From Phycisphaerae bacterium (GTDB lineage: Bacteria > Planctomycetota > Phycisphaerae > Phycisphaerales > UBA1924), in the NCBI GenBank assembly GCA_030432255.1, contig JAUIHS010000002.1, positions 124,001-188,000 of the forward strand: a stretch of DNA of 64,000 bases, read 5' to 3'. Positions 1 to 10,000 of the stretch are shown here, one piece after another. The number at the start of each line of letters is the position of its first letter. The first letter of the stretch is position 1. The position numbers and the translations under genes were made by a program. The notes beneath the pieces are model-generated. The model had not been told where the DNA came from and ran no database searches. It saw nothing but the letters and a program-made list of their open reading frames with translations.

Positions 1-127
1 CGCCTCGAACGAGGGCCCGCTCGTGCTCCCGCCGTTCCCGGCGGGTCTTTGCCAGCGTGGACTTCAGGAATGAGACAGTTCCCGACATATCTTCGTTGTC
101 GGACGAACCAGTGAACGGATTCAGCAT
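1..127 (-). CDS. Partial hypothetical protein (5' end only), runs off left edge
   Basis: An open frame reads from an ATG whose complement is at 125-127 down to base 1 with no stop, giving about 42 residues that begin MLNPFTGSSDNEDMSG. A stretch rich in Arg, Lys and Glu follows, ending the visible part. It lies in the same direction as, and 116 bases downstream of, the PilZ gene. There is no clear ribosome binding site. I do not recognise a family from this fragment. The call rests only on the open frame and plausible composition, so it is tentative. Confidence 0.45.
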   Translation of the reverse strand, partial: MLNPFTGSSDNEDMSGTVSFLKSTLAKTRRERREHERALVRG

Positions 128-243
128 GTCAGGGATTCGCGGCGACTTTCAATCGGCGCCTGCGGCATAGACCCTAGAGACAGGACGGGCCCGCGGCGAC
201 GATCAGGTATCGGTAACGCCGGGGCGGAGGCGCCCGGAATCGG

Positions 244-753
244 TCACGCCGAAGCGCGAATGAAGTCGGTGGATCGCGAGTACATCATGGCCATCCGGAT
301 CAACCGCTCGCGCGAATCCTGGCTCATGTCCTCGAAGGCGAGTCCGACGTCGTAGCGGAAGACGCCGGTTCGTACGCAGCGCATTGATCGTGCGCGTGCC
401 ACGACACACTGATCATCCGCCTTGATGGCGATGAGCTTGAAGCTGCCGACGGGCCAGTTGAAGCGGCGGATGATCCTCGCGCCGCTGGCGGAGAGATCGA
501 GGAGGGTGCCGCGATCGCATGTGACCCCTTCAATCGCAAATCGCCCGGTCGTACGCCGTTCGTTCTCGGCACGTCCGAACGTACTGACAAGCTTGAGAAG
601 AGACACATTTCCCATGCGAGGAACATCGACCCGGAATCGATGCGAATCGAGAGATTGCGGCCCGAATGTGTCGTCGCATCCGATAAGTCGGGTGTATATC
701 TTGACCAGTCGGAATAAACGCTCCGCCATTCGGCTTGGGAGTTCAATGGACAT
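244..753 (-). CDS. PilZ domain protein
   Basis: Reading from the ATG at 753, the product is about 169 residues. The C-terminal half has the PilZ signature: an Arg-Arg-x-x-x-Arg element (about residues 66-71) followed by the DLSASG box (about 85-90). A later segment, DVGLAFEDM, is typical of the last PilZ strands. PilZ domains bind cyclic di-GMP through these Arg and Asp-x-Ser-x-x-Gly elements, so this is probably a cytoplasmic c-di-GMP receptor; that is inferred from the family. The frame is open upstream to 897, but a start there would overlap the divergent thioredoxin-like gene deeply. ATG 753 and ATG 729 are the sensible choices. Neither has a strong ribosome binding site. Confidence 0.8.
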   Translation of the reverse strand: MSIELPSRMAERLFRLVKIYTRLIGCDDTFGPQSLDSHRFRVDVPRMGNVSLLKLVSTFGRAENERRTTGRFAIEGVTCDRGTLLDLSASGARIIRRFNWPVGSFKLIAIKADDQCVVARARSMRCVRTGVFRYDVGLAFEDMSQDSRERLIRMAMMYSRSTDFIRASA

Positions 754-1210
754 GGGCGCGACGAAGACATCACGGACATTCCCCACCATCTTTATGCTGA
801 CCGTTGCCTTCGTCGCGACAGCACTCTTCGTCCGCTTCTTCGTGCTGGGTGGAACGGCCCCCACTCCCGCCCTCTTCGATGCAAGCCTCACGCTCACCGA
901 AGCAACGGCGCAGTCCGAGTCGACCGGAAAGCCCGTCTTCCTCGTGGCGACCAGTGACAGTTGCCTGCCCTGCCAGGTCTACAAGCGCGGGGCGCTCGTC
1001 GATGAGCGGGTGGTCAGCCGGATCTCGACAGCCATGATCCCGGTCTATCTCGATGTGGATCAGCAACAGGACGCTCTCGGCAGACTCCAGATCTCGTCAA
1101 TCCCGGCCACACGCATCCTGGTGAACGGGGAGGTCGCGGCGGCCCTCAACAGCGTGGTCAATGCAGACGAACTCCTCGAGTTCGCCGGGCCGTGGATCGA
1201 GACGGAGTAG
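746..1210 (+). CDS. Membrane-anchored thioredoxin-like protein
   Basis: The product has 154 residues. One hydrophobic segment (about residues 10-33) should anchor it with the rest outside the cytoplasm. A thioredoxin-like domain carries the CxxC motif CLPC at C73 and C76, and a 'SIPATRIL' segment matches the cis-Pro loop of the fold. It probably acts in thiol-disulfide exchange or protein quality control in the periplasm; the substrate is unknown. The ATG at 746 is preceded by a GGGAG ribosome binding site; an alternative ATG lies two codons later. The gene overlaps the divergent PilZ start by a few bases, so the two may share a promoter region. The stop lies 149 bases upstream of the DUF1800 gene. 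Confidence 0.75.
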   Translation: MDMGATKTSRTFPTIFMLTVAFVATALFVRFFVLGGTAPTPALFDASLTLTEATAQSESTGKPVFLVATSDSCLPCQVYKRGALVDERVVSRISTAMIPVYLDVDQQQDALGRLQISSIPATRILVNGEVAAALNSVVNADELLEFAGPWIETE

Positions 1211-1319
1211 CCGGCGATCAGTTCGAGCAGGGGCCATGGAGGGGCGAAGGCGCTCCCACCCCCCCTGTTGAGGATCTGTCACCACCGATCAACGAGATCT
1301 CCCTGTCTTCAGGCCTTCG

Positions 1320-1337
1320 CCTCCGTTACAAAGGAGG
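1320..1337 (+). promoter_or_regulatory. Hairpin holding a full-length Shine-Dalgarno-like sequence upstream of the DUF1800 gene
   Basis: CCTCC (1320-1324) and GGAGG (1333-1337) can pair across an 8-base loop. The right arm lies within AAAGGAGGT, a perfect complement of the usual 16S rRNA 3' end, but it is 22 bases before the ATG at 1360, too far for a normal site. A second GGAG at 1350-1353 has normal spacing. The first site could be a standby site or chance; the function is inferred. Confidence 0.35.
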
Positions 1338-1359
1338 TATCCCCCGCCTGGAGGCTCGG

Positions 1360-4300
1360 ATGATCACAGAATCTCGTCGACGTCGAAGGTCCCTTCGCAC
1401 ACTGATGCTCCTTGTGGCTCTTGGCCTGCTGACTTCTTCGGTCAGCGCCGATGCGCCGTCGACGCCGTCGGTGATGCGGACCGTGGCCGAAGCGGGCCGG
1501 ACCCGCATCATCGCAATCCCGGTCGAACGCGCTGTACAGGAGCGTGAATTGACCGTCACCACCAGCGATCCCGCGGTGGTCAGCCTGGCACAGCCGACAC
1601 GTGTCGCCGCCGGGGCCGACCTTGCGTACGTGCGAATCAGAGGCCACCGTCCCGGTCGGGCACGCCTGACACTCGGCGACGGGCGCACTTGGGTCATCGA
1701 AGTCGAACCAGTTCGAGCCACGCGGCCGCACGAAGAGCCGATGCCCCGACTGACGGGTGTTGCGCCCGGTGCCGCGCTGTGGGGCGACGTCGCGGTCGGG
1801 CTTGAGGTCTTTGTCACTGCCGAAGATGCAATCGAAGGTGTCGCGCTGGAGTTGTCCAACGGGACGCGGCTGGCACCGGAGCGCCACACGCCTGCCGAGC
1901 GCGGCCCTTGGCGACGCGCCTGGTTCCGGATGTCGTGCAAGGCCATTGATCCCGGACCGTTGACGCTGACGCCGTTGGTGCAACTCTCAGGCGATCGGGA
2001 AATCAGGGGCGACTGCGTGACGGCCCGCATCATCCGGCCGGAGCGCGAGGATGTGACGGCGGGCGAGGCCGAGGAGGACTACGAGGTTGAGCGTCCCGAG
2101 CGATTCCGCGATGACCGACGCTCGATCGCGCGGGACCGGCGCGCATCGGGTGAGCGATGCTGGGTGAACAACGGGGCCTATCCTGCGGTGTGTTTCCCGA
2201 TGCACGTGGAAGAGCCGGGGTGGCACCAGATGATGGTGGTGGCATCCGGCACGATGGCAGGCGGAGCGCTCCCCACGGTTGCCGCGGTGGTGAACGGCTC
2301 GAACCAGCCGGTCACGAATGGGCGTCTTGTCGCATCCGACTGGCACCGGATCGCGGTGGGTGCGCCGTTCATGCTGGATGCGGGCGATCATGTGATCACG
2401 CCCTTCTTCGCCAACGACTTTTATGCTCCGGGTCTTGCGGACCGCAATCTGCGGTTGGATCGGATCGAAGTTGCGCGGGTCGGCGATGCGAGCGGTGAGG
2501 CGGCGCGGGCATCGCGCGAGCCGGCGATGATGAACGCCATGATGTCCGGGATGATGGCGGGCATGATGGGTGGTGGCGGCTCGGCGGAAACGTCGGCTGA
2601 TCCCTGGGGGGAAACCGACCAGCCCCTGCGCCTCTGCTTCCGCCGGGCATGGCATGGCAAGCGGGCGTCCGGCGAGATGCTGATCGAAGGCAACTGCGAA
2701 GCGCCGGCCGGCGGCGTGATGCGGGCACCGGTGGTCACGCTGGTCATCAACGAAGAACCGGTCATGTCGCAGCGCACGCGCGCGCCGAGATTCGTGGTGG
2801 ACCCGGCCTATCTCACGCGGCCGCGCAACTCCGTCTTCATGCGTGCCGAGATGGATAATGGCACGACGACGGAGTCGACGGTGCATACAGTGCTGTCGCC
2901 GATTGAACCGGTCGCGCCGGATCGCGAGCCGCGGCGTTACGCGCGATACACCTTCCACGATAGCTGGGCGTTGACCAACCAGGGTGCTGCGGACCGCCAC
3001 TACCCGCGTGAGCGTGCCGCGATCGGGTTCCATTCCAATGGTGCTGCGACTCTGTCATTGCCGGAGGATCTTGCGGGCGAGTTTGATGTCGGCATCGAGG
3101 CGTGGGGTGAGGGGTTCCGCGGAGCGCCGGAGATGGTTGTCACGTTCACGGACTCGGAAGGCGCCCATGCGATGGATCCGAGGCAGGTGCCATCCTGGTG
3201 GGGTCCGCACTATGTAGGGCGGGTGTCGCTGGCTGGCGGCGAGCAGACGGTGAGCGTTGAATTCACCAACGATCTGTACGAGGAAGGTGCCGGCGATCGC
3301 AACATGCTTGTGCAGTCGATCAGCCTGTACGAGCGTTCCAGCGAGCGCGATCGGACGCCCCCGGCGATCACGTGGCACTACCCGGATGCCGGTCACGAAG
3401 CATGGCGTGAGGATGCGGTCGTCTTTGAGGCCTCGGATGACGTCGCGATCGCCCGGGTGGAACTGCTCATCAACGACATGGCGACCGGACTGGCCGTGTC
3501 ACCGGAGCGCGGCGAAGCCCTGATGTCGCTCCCGCTCATCCTTCGCGACCTGCCCGCCGGTGAGCACACCGTCGCCGTGCGGGTCTGGGACAGCAGCAAC
3601 AACCGCATGGACTCGGAGCCGCGACGGATCAGGGTGCTCGACGAGGCACCCGAGGAACCCGGGCCCTATCACCGCGCCGTACGCATCACGACCCGGTTCG
3701 GGTACGGTCCTTCCGAGCGGGATCTCGCGACCATCCTCATGGATGGCGAGCGGGCATGGCTGCGCGACCAGTTGCTGCGACCATACGACGATCCGGGTGA
3801 CGCGGCGGCGATCGAGACCGCCGCAGCGCACTTCACGCAGCGGCGTTCGGACTACCACGCATCCGCCCGCGCGGTCACGCAGGGAATGCTGACCGTGAAC
3901 CCGGTGCGGGCTCGGTTCGTGCTCTGGGCCCAGGATCATTTCTCGACTTGGGCGCGCAAGACGGAGGGTGATCGCAAGTGGGATGAGCACATGGCATTCA
4001 CGCGCCTGGGAGCCGCGAGGTTTGCCGACCTGCTCATGACCTCGGCGATGAGCCCGGCGATGCTGCGCTATCTCGATCAGGACACGAGCTTCGCGGGGCG
4101 TATCAACGAGAACTACGCCCGCGAGATCATGGAGTTGCACACCCTGGGTGTTGACGGCGGCTACTCTCAGGAGGACGTCACCGAACTGGCACACCTGCTC
4201 GCAGGATGGACGGCTTCCACCGAGGGAGACGGCCGCAGCGCCGGCGAGGCGCGGGCCTTCACCTTCAGGTTTGATCCGGCGCTCAATGACGGGCGGCCCC

Positions 4301-5004
4301 GCCACCTGCTGGGGATGCCCTTCCCGAGCGTGCCGCCGGAGGCGCGCTTCGACCGCATCGTGAGCGCACTCGAACTGCTGGCTGCGCATCCGAGTACGGC
4401 GCGATTTGTGAGCAGGTCACTCATCGAGCACTATGTGTGCACGCCGGCACCGGAAGAACTCGTGGAGGAACTCTCAGCGATCTACGAGGAGACCGGTGGC
4501 GACGTCGCGGAGATGGTGCTCGCGATCCCGCGCCATGAGGCCTTCTGGACCCATGACGAGCCGCGGCTGGCACAGCCGTTCGAGTTCGCGATGCGCCTGA
4601 CTCGCGCGTGCAGCTATCGCAACCCATGGGCGGTGCGCGATTTTCTCAACAGGAGCGGAGCCGGCGTCTTTGATCGTTCGACTCCCGACGGCTACCCGGA
4701 AGAAGACAGCGCGTACACCGATTCGAACGCGCTGGTCCAGCGCTGGCGGTTGGCGCAGTCGTGCGCATGGGACCTGTCGCGGCTGGTTCCGAATGACTGG
4801 AAGCGAGCGGGTGGCGCATCGGAGGAAGCGCTGCATCAGCGCATCGTGGATGCGCTGGCCATCCGGCTGAATGGCTGTTTGCTCGGAAATACGTCCAACG
4901 AAGCTGTCCTGACATACCTGGCGGAGACCGAGGGATCCCTCGGCGAGCGTGTCACCGCTGTTGCACCACTGATCGCCCAGATGCCCGAGTCCAACACCCG
5001 CTGA
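1360..5004 (+). CDS. Secreted DUF1800 protein with carbohydrate-binding-like domains
   Basis: From the ATG at 1360 (GGAG six bases upstream) the product has 1214 residues. A signal peptide (Arg-rich start, hydrophobic core, cleavage near SVSA) directs export. Two Ca-dependent carbohydrate-binding-like modules of the CBM36/CBM60 type are seen at about 264-373 and 525-660. Each ends in a motif with GxxDRNL/M and an acidic Asp-Asp/Asn-x-Phe/Leu-Tyr loop. A Met-rich stretch with 8 Met in 14 residues lies at about 390-408. An Ig-like domain (about 666-760) precedes the DUF1800 domain (about 767-1214), with the conserved NENYAREIMELHTLG core near 917-931. DUF1800 has no established reaction. The gene is followed after 14 bases by a DUF1501 gene, the usual partner, so the two probably act together outside the cytoplasm. 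Confidence 0.88.
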   Translation: MITESRRRRRSLRTLMLLVALGLLTSSVSADAPSTPSVMRTVAEAGRTRIIAIPVERAVQERELTVTTSDPAVVSLAQPTRVAAGADLAYVRIRGHRPGRARLTLGDGRTWVIEVEPVRATRPHEEPMPRLTGVAPGAALWGDVAVGLEVFVTAEDAIEGVALELSNGTRLAPERHTPAERGPWRRAWFRMSCKAIDPGPLTLTPLVQLSGDREIRGDCVTARIIRPEREDVTAGEAEEDYEVERPERFRDDRRSIARDRRASGERCWVNNGAYPAVCFPMHVEEPGWHQMMVVASGTMAGGALPTVAAVVNGSNQPVTNGRLVASDWHRIAVGAPFMLDAGDHVITPFFANDFYAPGLADRNLRLDRIEVARVGDASGEAARASREPAMMNAMMSGMMAGMMGGGGSAETSADPWGETDQPLRLCFRRAWHGKRASGEMLIEGNCEAPAGGVMRAPVVTLVINEEPVMSQRTRAPRFVVDPAYLTRPRNSVFMRAEMDNGTTTESTVHTVLSPIEPVAPDREPRRYARYTFHDSWALTNQGAADRHYPRERAAIGFHSNGAATLSLPEDLAGEFDVGIEAWGEGFRGAPEMVVTFTDSEGAHAMDPRQVPSWWGPHYVGRVSLAGGEQTVSVEFTNDLYEEGAGDRNMLVQSISLYERSSERDRTPPAITWHYPDAGHEAWREDAVVFEASDDVAIARVELLINDMATGLAVSPERGEALMSLPLILRDLPAGEHTVAVRVWDSSNNRMDSEPRRIRVLDEAPEEPGPYHRAVRITTRFGYGPSERDLATILMDGERAWLRDQLLRPYDDPGDAAAIETAAAHFTQRRSDYHASARAVTQGMLTVNPVRARFVLWAQDHFSTWARKTEGDRKWDEHMAFTRLGAARFADLLMTSAMSPAMLRYLDQDTSFAGRINENYAREIMELHTLGVDGGYSQEDVTELAHLLAGWTASTEGDGRSAGEARAFTFRFDPALNDGRPRHLLGMPFPSVPPEARFDRIVSALELLAAHPSTARFVSRSLIEHYVCTPAPEELVEELSAIYEETGGDVAEMVLAIPRHEAFWTHDEPRLAQPFEFAMRLTRACSYRNPWAVRDFLNRSGAGVFDRSTPDGYPEEDSAYTDSNALVQRWRLAQSCAWDLSRLVPNDWKRAGGASEEALHQRIVDALAIRLNGCLLGNTSNEAVLTYLAETEGSLGERVTAVAPLIAQMPESNTR

Positions 5005-5018
5005 GAGGGAGTGCCATC

Positions 5019-6314
5019 ATGCACCTCACCCGACGCTACTTTCTGAAGTCCTCCGGTGCCATCGCGACCTACCTCGGTGTCGCTCCACTCGATCTCTTCG
5101 CGCAGGCCGGGATGCAGGCGGCGACGCCCGCGACTGTGCGCGCCAACAAGACGGTCGTCGTGATCTTCCTTCGTGGCGGGGCGGACGGTCTCAACCTCGT
5201 GATTCCCCATGGTGACCCGCACTACGCGCGGTTGCGCCGTTCGATCGCCATCGCGCAGCCGGGCGCGGGAGAACAGGCGACGGTCGATCTCGATGGCTAT
5301 TTCGGCCTGCACCCGCGCCTCGCAGCGCTGAAGCCGCTCTTCGATGAGCGGGTCATGGTCGCGGCTCACGCCGTCGGCTACGACAAGAACACGCGCTCCC
5401 ACTTCGAGGAACAGGATGTGTGGGAGACGGGCGTGATCGGGAACACGATTCACTCCGACGGGTGGCTGAACCGCCACATCGCCACATCAGAAGGGCGCGG
5501 GCCGATCCGGGCGGTCGCGATCGGCGACGCCCTGCCCCGAATCCTGCACGGCGAAGCGCCAGCCTATGCCATCCGGGGTCTCGAAGACCTGTCGCTCCCG
5601 GACCAGGGGCGCGGCGGTTCGGAGCGGCTTGTGCAGGCGCTGGAGCATGCCTACTGCACCGCCCCCGATCCGGAAAGGGCGGGCGCCATGGACCTGCTCT
5701 CGGAGACAGCCGGCCTGACGCTCGAGGGCGTGCGCGAGTTGCAGGCGGTGGCCGCGCAACCGTATGAGTCCGCCGCGGCGTACCCGGATACGGAACTCGG
5801 ACGTCGGCTCCGGCAGGCGGCACGCCTCATCAAGGCGAATATCGGCCTGGAGGTTGTGGAGATCGATTACGGAGGCTGGGACACGCACTCCTACCAGGGT
5901 GGTGCGGCGGGGCAGTTCGCGAACCTCGCGGCGAATCTCGGCGTCTGCATGTCAGCGTTCTGCCGCGACCTTGAAGAGCGTCTCGACGACGTGCTGGTGA
6001 TGACGCTGACGGACTTCGGGCGTACGGCTGCGGAGAACGGAACTGGCGGCACGGATCATGGCTGGGCGAACTGCATGTTCCTTGCTGGCGGTGCAGTGCG
6101 CAAGGCGCACGCGTCGGCGACGGATCCGGAACGACGTGTGGTGTCGCGTTGGCCGGGCCTGGCGCCGGACCAGTTGCATGAGGGGCGTGACCTGCTGCAT
6201 ACGACCGACTTCCGTGATGTGCTCGCGGAAGTCGTGCAGGTGCATCTCGGCAACCCGAACCTGAAGTCGATCCTGCCGGATCATGACTTCAAGCAGGTCG
6301 GGCTTGTGAGTTGA
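5019..6314 (+). CDS. DUF1501 family Tat-exported protein
   Basis: The product has 431 residues. The N-terminus contains a twin-arginine signal (RRYFLKSSG, residues 5-13), so the protein should be exported folded, as is usual for this sulfatase-like family. The segment VVIFLRGGADGLN is the typical DUF1501 opening, and IDYGGWDTH and a C-terminal TDFGRT...GTDHGW region hold the conserved Asp and His residues expected of the alkaline-phosphatase/sulfatase fold. The biochemical role of DUF1501 is not established. The ATG at 5019 has a GGGAG site. It starts 14 bases after the DUF1800 stop and the two should be one operon. Length is normal for the family. Confidence 0.9.
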   Translation: MHLTRRYFLKSSGAIATYLGVAPLDLFAQAGMQAATPATVRANKTVVVIFLRGGADGLNLVIPHGDPHYARLRRSIAIAQPGAGEQATVDLDGYFGLHPRLAALKPLFDERVMVAAHAVGYDKNTRSHFEEQDVWETGVIGNTIHSDGWLNRHIATSEGRGPIRAVAIGDALPRILHGEAPAYAIRGLEDLSLPDQGRGGSERLVQALEHAYCTAPDPERAGAMDLLSETAGLTLEGVRELQAVAAQPYESAAAYPDTELGRRLRQAARLIKANIGLEVVEIDYGGWDTHSYQGGAAGQFANLAANLGVCMSAFCRDLEERLDDVLVMTLTDFGRTAAENGTGGTDHGWANCMFLAGGAVRKAHASATDPERRVVSRWPGLAPDQLHEGRDLLHTTDFRDVLAEVVQVHLGNPNLKSILPDHDFKQVGLVS

Positions 6315-6349
6315 GAGTGAGGGTTCGGCGACCCCATGTCCGCGTGTGA

Positions 6350-6835
6350 TCAGCTTCCGACGCGGATGTAACTGCCGGTGCCACCGTCCATGGCGAGCAC
6401 GGCCATCTCGTTGGTGAGGCTCGGTATGTCCTGGTTGTAGTTGAGCCAGTGGATCATGAGCGCGAGCAGGACAAAGGTGCATGCCCATGCGATGGGTTCG
6501 GCCATGCGGTTGCCGCGAGCGAGGTAGAGCATCGCGGCACTCATGATCATGAGAGCGACCTTGAAGATGACGAGTGCCGGGACGTTGCCGACTGAAACGA
6601 CGAGCCGCGCGAGTGGATTGACCTCGACCATGCCGACGCTGGTCATGTAGGTGAGGGTGAACGCGAGGTCGCAGAAGCCCATGATGAGGGTGGCGATCAG
6701 GAGGATCGTCATCCGGAGGTGGCAGCGTCGGGCCCGGAGGGTGTTATCCGACAGCGGCTCCACCGTGAAGTGGTAGTTCGGGTCGCCATAGAGGGGATCT
6801 AGATGGAAGACACGCGTGCTGATGGTCGATCTCAT
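6350..6835 (-). CDS. Small membrane protein, DUF5658-like
   Basis: From the ATG at 6835 the product has 161 residues with an N-terminal soluble segment of about 40 residues and three or four hydrophobic segments (about 41-63, 78-105, 110-132). The phrase MVEVNPLARL between the first two segments resembles the Glu-x-Asn-Pro motif of DUF5658 proteins, whose function is unknown. The frame remains open far upstream, but that part is the antisense of the PQQ-propeller gene and is rejected. The gene converges with the DUF1501 gene, with 35 bases between the stops. No strong ribosome binding site is seen. The family call is by motif resemblance only. Confidence 0.7.
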   Translation of the reverse strand: MRSTISTRVFHLDPLYGDPNYHFTVEPLSDNTLRARRCHLRMTILLIATLIMGFCDLAFTLTYMTSVGMVEVNPLARLVVSVGNVPALVIFKVALMIMSAAMLYLARGNRMAEPIAWACTFVLLALMIHWLNYNQDIPSLTNEMAVLAMDGGTGSYIRVGS

Positions 6836-7000
6836 GGAAACCCCACGCTTCAGGGCCGGCGTTCCACGGGTGCAATCCCGAGGCTGCCCACCGGTATCGG
6901 TTGATCGAAGGGTGATCACGAGCCTCGCAAGGGCTCCGGGGGCATAAACTGTCGACCGGGGGTGGTTTGAATCGTCGATTCCGGATGTGTGGAGGCCTGG

Positions 7001-10000
7001 ATGCCACGAAGATTGCGCAGCACAACACAAACGCGACTGGCCCCGTGGATTCTCGGCCTTGCGGCGGGTCTGCTGCCCGCTCTCCCCGCGGCGGGTCAGA
7101 CGAACAACCCGGTCTACGTCGACGACTCCCCCCGAACCGAGACCGCACTCCATGGTGTCCGGGATCTGGCTGCGACCGGGAACCTGACCGAGGCGGTGCG
7201 GATCCTCCAGCAGCTTCTTGATGAAGAAGGCGATCGCGTGATTGCGACCGCGGAGGACGAAGACCTCTTCATCTCGGTGCGCGAGCGGATCCACGCGGAA
7301 CTGCTGGCGAATCCGGAACTGCTGGATCAGTATCGTCGGATCGAGGCGCCGAACGCGCATCGCATCCTGTCGGAGGGGCGACTCGAAGAGGTTGAGCGGT
7401 CTCATCTTCTGACGGACGCCGGCTTCGAGGCGACGCTTCGACTGACGCAGTGGCTCTTCGAGAGCGCGCGGTTCGAGGCGGCATGGCTGATGCTGCGGCA
7501 ACTGGACATGCACCCGGACCGCAAGGGTGTCTCCGGCGACCGCGCACGCGTGATGCTTCGGCGTGTCGCGGAGTACATCGGTCTCCAGGACCCCGATGTC
7601 CCGGACGAGTTGTTGCGCGATGAGGTATGGGCGACGCTGCAGCGATGGACCATGGAGGCGGGCGGCGCCGCGATCGCGCGTTCGCCCGCGAGCGAGACGC
7701 CCATCGAGGAGCGATTCCACGCGCCATGGTTCGACGAGTCGCTTCCGGACATGGAGCACCTCGTTGCCCACCCGCTGCCGTCGGTGACATTTGCCGAACT
7801 GGATGATGCCTTCAGTTCACTGTCTTCGCGGACGGCATCTGGGATCCCGCGCAATGCGCAGTTCCTGTATGTCATGCCGGCGGTTGCCGGGGACCGGGTC
7901 TTCCTGAATGACGGCTCCACCATCTCGGCATGGAATCGGTTCACGCTGAACAGGGAGTGGGCGGTCGAGACGCGCGCTGATGAGAACGTGCATCGTGCGC
8001 GGCTGTCGCCATCGTTTGACGGGACGACCTCCGTGACTGTGGAAGGCCCGTGGGTGGTCGGAATCACGGGACTCAACCTGCGCAACTTCTCCGGCTTCGA
8101 ACAGTACATCACCGCGATCGAGACCGAGACCGGTCAGGTGATCTGGCAGACCGCCGCGGACCAGCTCCCCGACCCCGCGCTCTCCGATCTGGCCTTTCGC
8201 GGGCCGGTGCTGATTGATCAGCGAACGGTCGTGATTGCCGGGAGCAAGCAGAGTTCGCAGCGTGGGCTGGAATCGCGTTACCTGGTGGGTCTCGACCTCG
8301 TGACAGGCGACATGGAATGGGCGCGTCCTCTAGGGAGTGCCGGCGCCCTGCGTCACGGTCCCCGGGCGCTGGAGCAGGACATGCCGACGTCGGCCTCCGG
8401 CATGACCTATTACACCGATCCCGTCGGATTCGTCGCCGCGGTCGAGTCCTGGAGTGGGCGAGTGCATTGGATCAGGCGACTGCCGCCGGAGTCCAACCAG
8501 TTCGACACCCGCGACCCATGGGAAGGGTCGATGCCGCTGGTGGTCGGCGACCTGATTTATACGCTGACACCTGACCGCCGCGCCATCCATGCGTACGAAC
8601 GTGCCACCGGAAAGCGGACGGCCCAGATCTCGGCGGCGCACTTCGACGCGCCGCAATACATCCTGCATGCGGATGGTCACATCCTCGGAGTGAACCAGCA
8701 TGCCATCTGGTCGCGCCCCGCGGATGACCTGGATGCGCCGATCGAAACCGCCGTGGTGACCAGCGTGCCGGAGCCGGGTATTCGCGGCCGGGTGGTGGTT
8801 GCCGGTGATGAACTGGTTGTTCCGGTCGCCAACGGTCTGCGCATCGTTCGGGCGACGAACGTGGATCTGGAAGACTACCGCCACATGAGCCTCGATGATC
8901 CCGGCAATGTGTTGCCGGTTGAGAGCGGACTGATTGTTGTTGATGATCGCCAGTTCCACCCGTACCTGGTGTGGGAAGTCGCGGAGAGGATTCTCCGCGA
9001 TCGCATGGAGGCGCGCCCCGGGGATGCGACGGATGCGGTCACGCTCGCCGCACTGGCACACCGTGCCGGGCGCAGTGAACTGATCGTGCCCACGGTCGAT
9101 CGGGCCATCCGCGCGATCGATGCCGACCCACTCTCGGCGTCCAGCGAGAAGAACCGTGGCCGCCTCTTCCGATCGCTGCTCGACATGATCGAGCCGCCGC
9201 CATCGCTCGCTACCTCTGTGAAGCTGACCGACTCACTGCGCGAGCAGCTCCTGGACCGCCTTGGTATGACCGCGGCACTTCCGCTGGAGCGCGTCGCGCA
9301 TCTGATGGCGCGAGGGCAGTTCTTCGAAACGATCGGGCAGCCACGGCAGGCCATCGAGTCCTACCAGACCATCCTCGGTGACGATCATCTGCTTGGGACA
9401 TCATTCACACAGTTCGAGAACACGGTGTCGGCGGAAGCGGAAGCGACGCGTCGCCTGCGGCGCATCATCCAGGCGCACGGCGATGCGGTCTACGATGTCT
9501 TCGACCAGGAGGCAACGAGGCAGTTCGCCGAGATCCGATCAGGTGACGATCCTGCCGAGTTCGAAAGGTTGGCCCGTCAGTATCCGCCGGCGTCCATCAC
9601 CCCGAGGGCGTGGCTGGCCGCCGCGGCACGCTACCGTTCGCTGGGGCGTCAACTGCTGGCGATCCATGCGACGGAGGAAGCGCTGGACTCGGCTGCGGAC
9701 TGTGTCGGTGCGCCGGATCCGCCGCTGGGCGAGATTGCGGGGCGCCTGATCCGTGAACTGCTGGGTGCGGAGCGCTACTACCTGGCATCGCGTCGTCTCT
9801 CCGAGATTCGTGCCTCTCACCCGGGCATCCAACTGACGACGGATGGTCGGGCAATGGATGTCGAGACGACGGCTGATGAGTTGAGTGCAAGGCTGACGGC
9901 GATGAACCGCAGGCCGGAGATCGGTCCTGCGCTTGGCGCGCCGACGGTACTGACAGGGTGGCGCCCGGTTGAGCCCGCGTCCATGAGCGTTGAACCGCCG

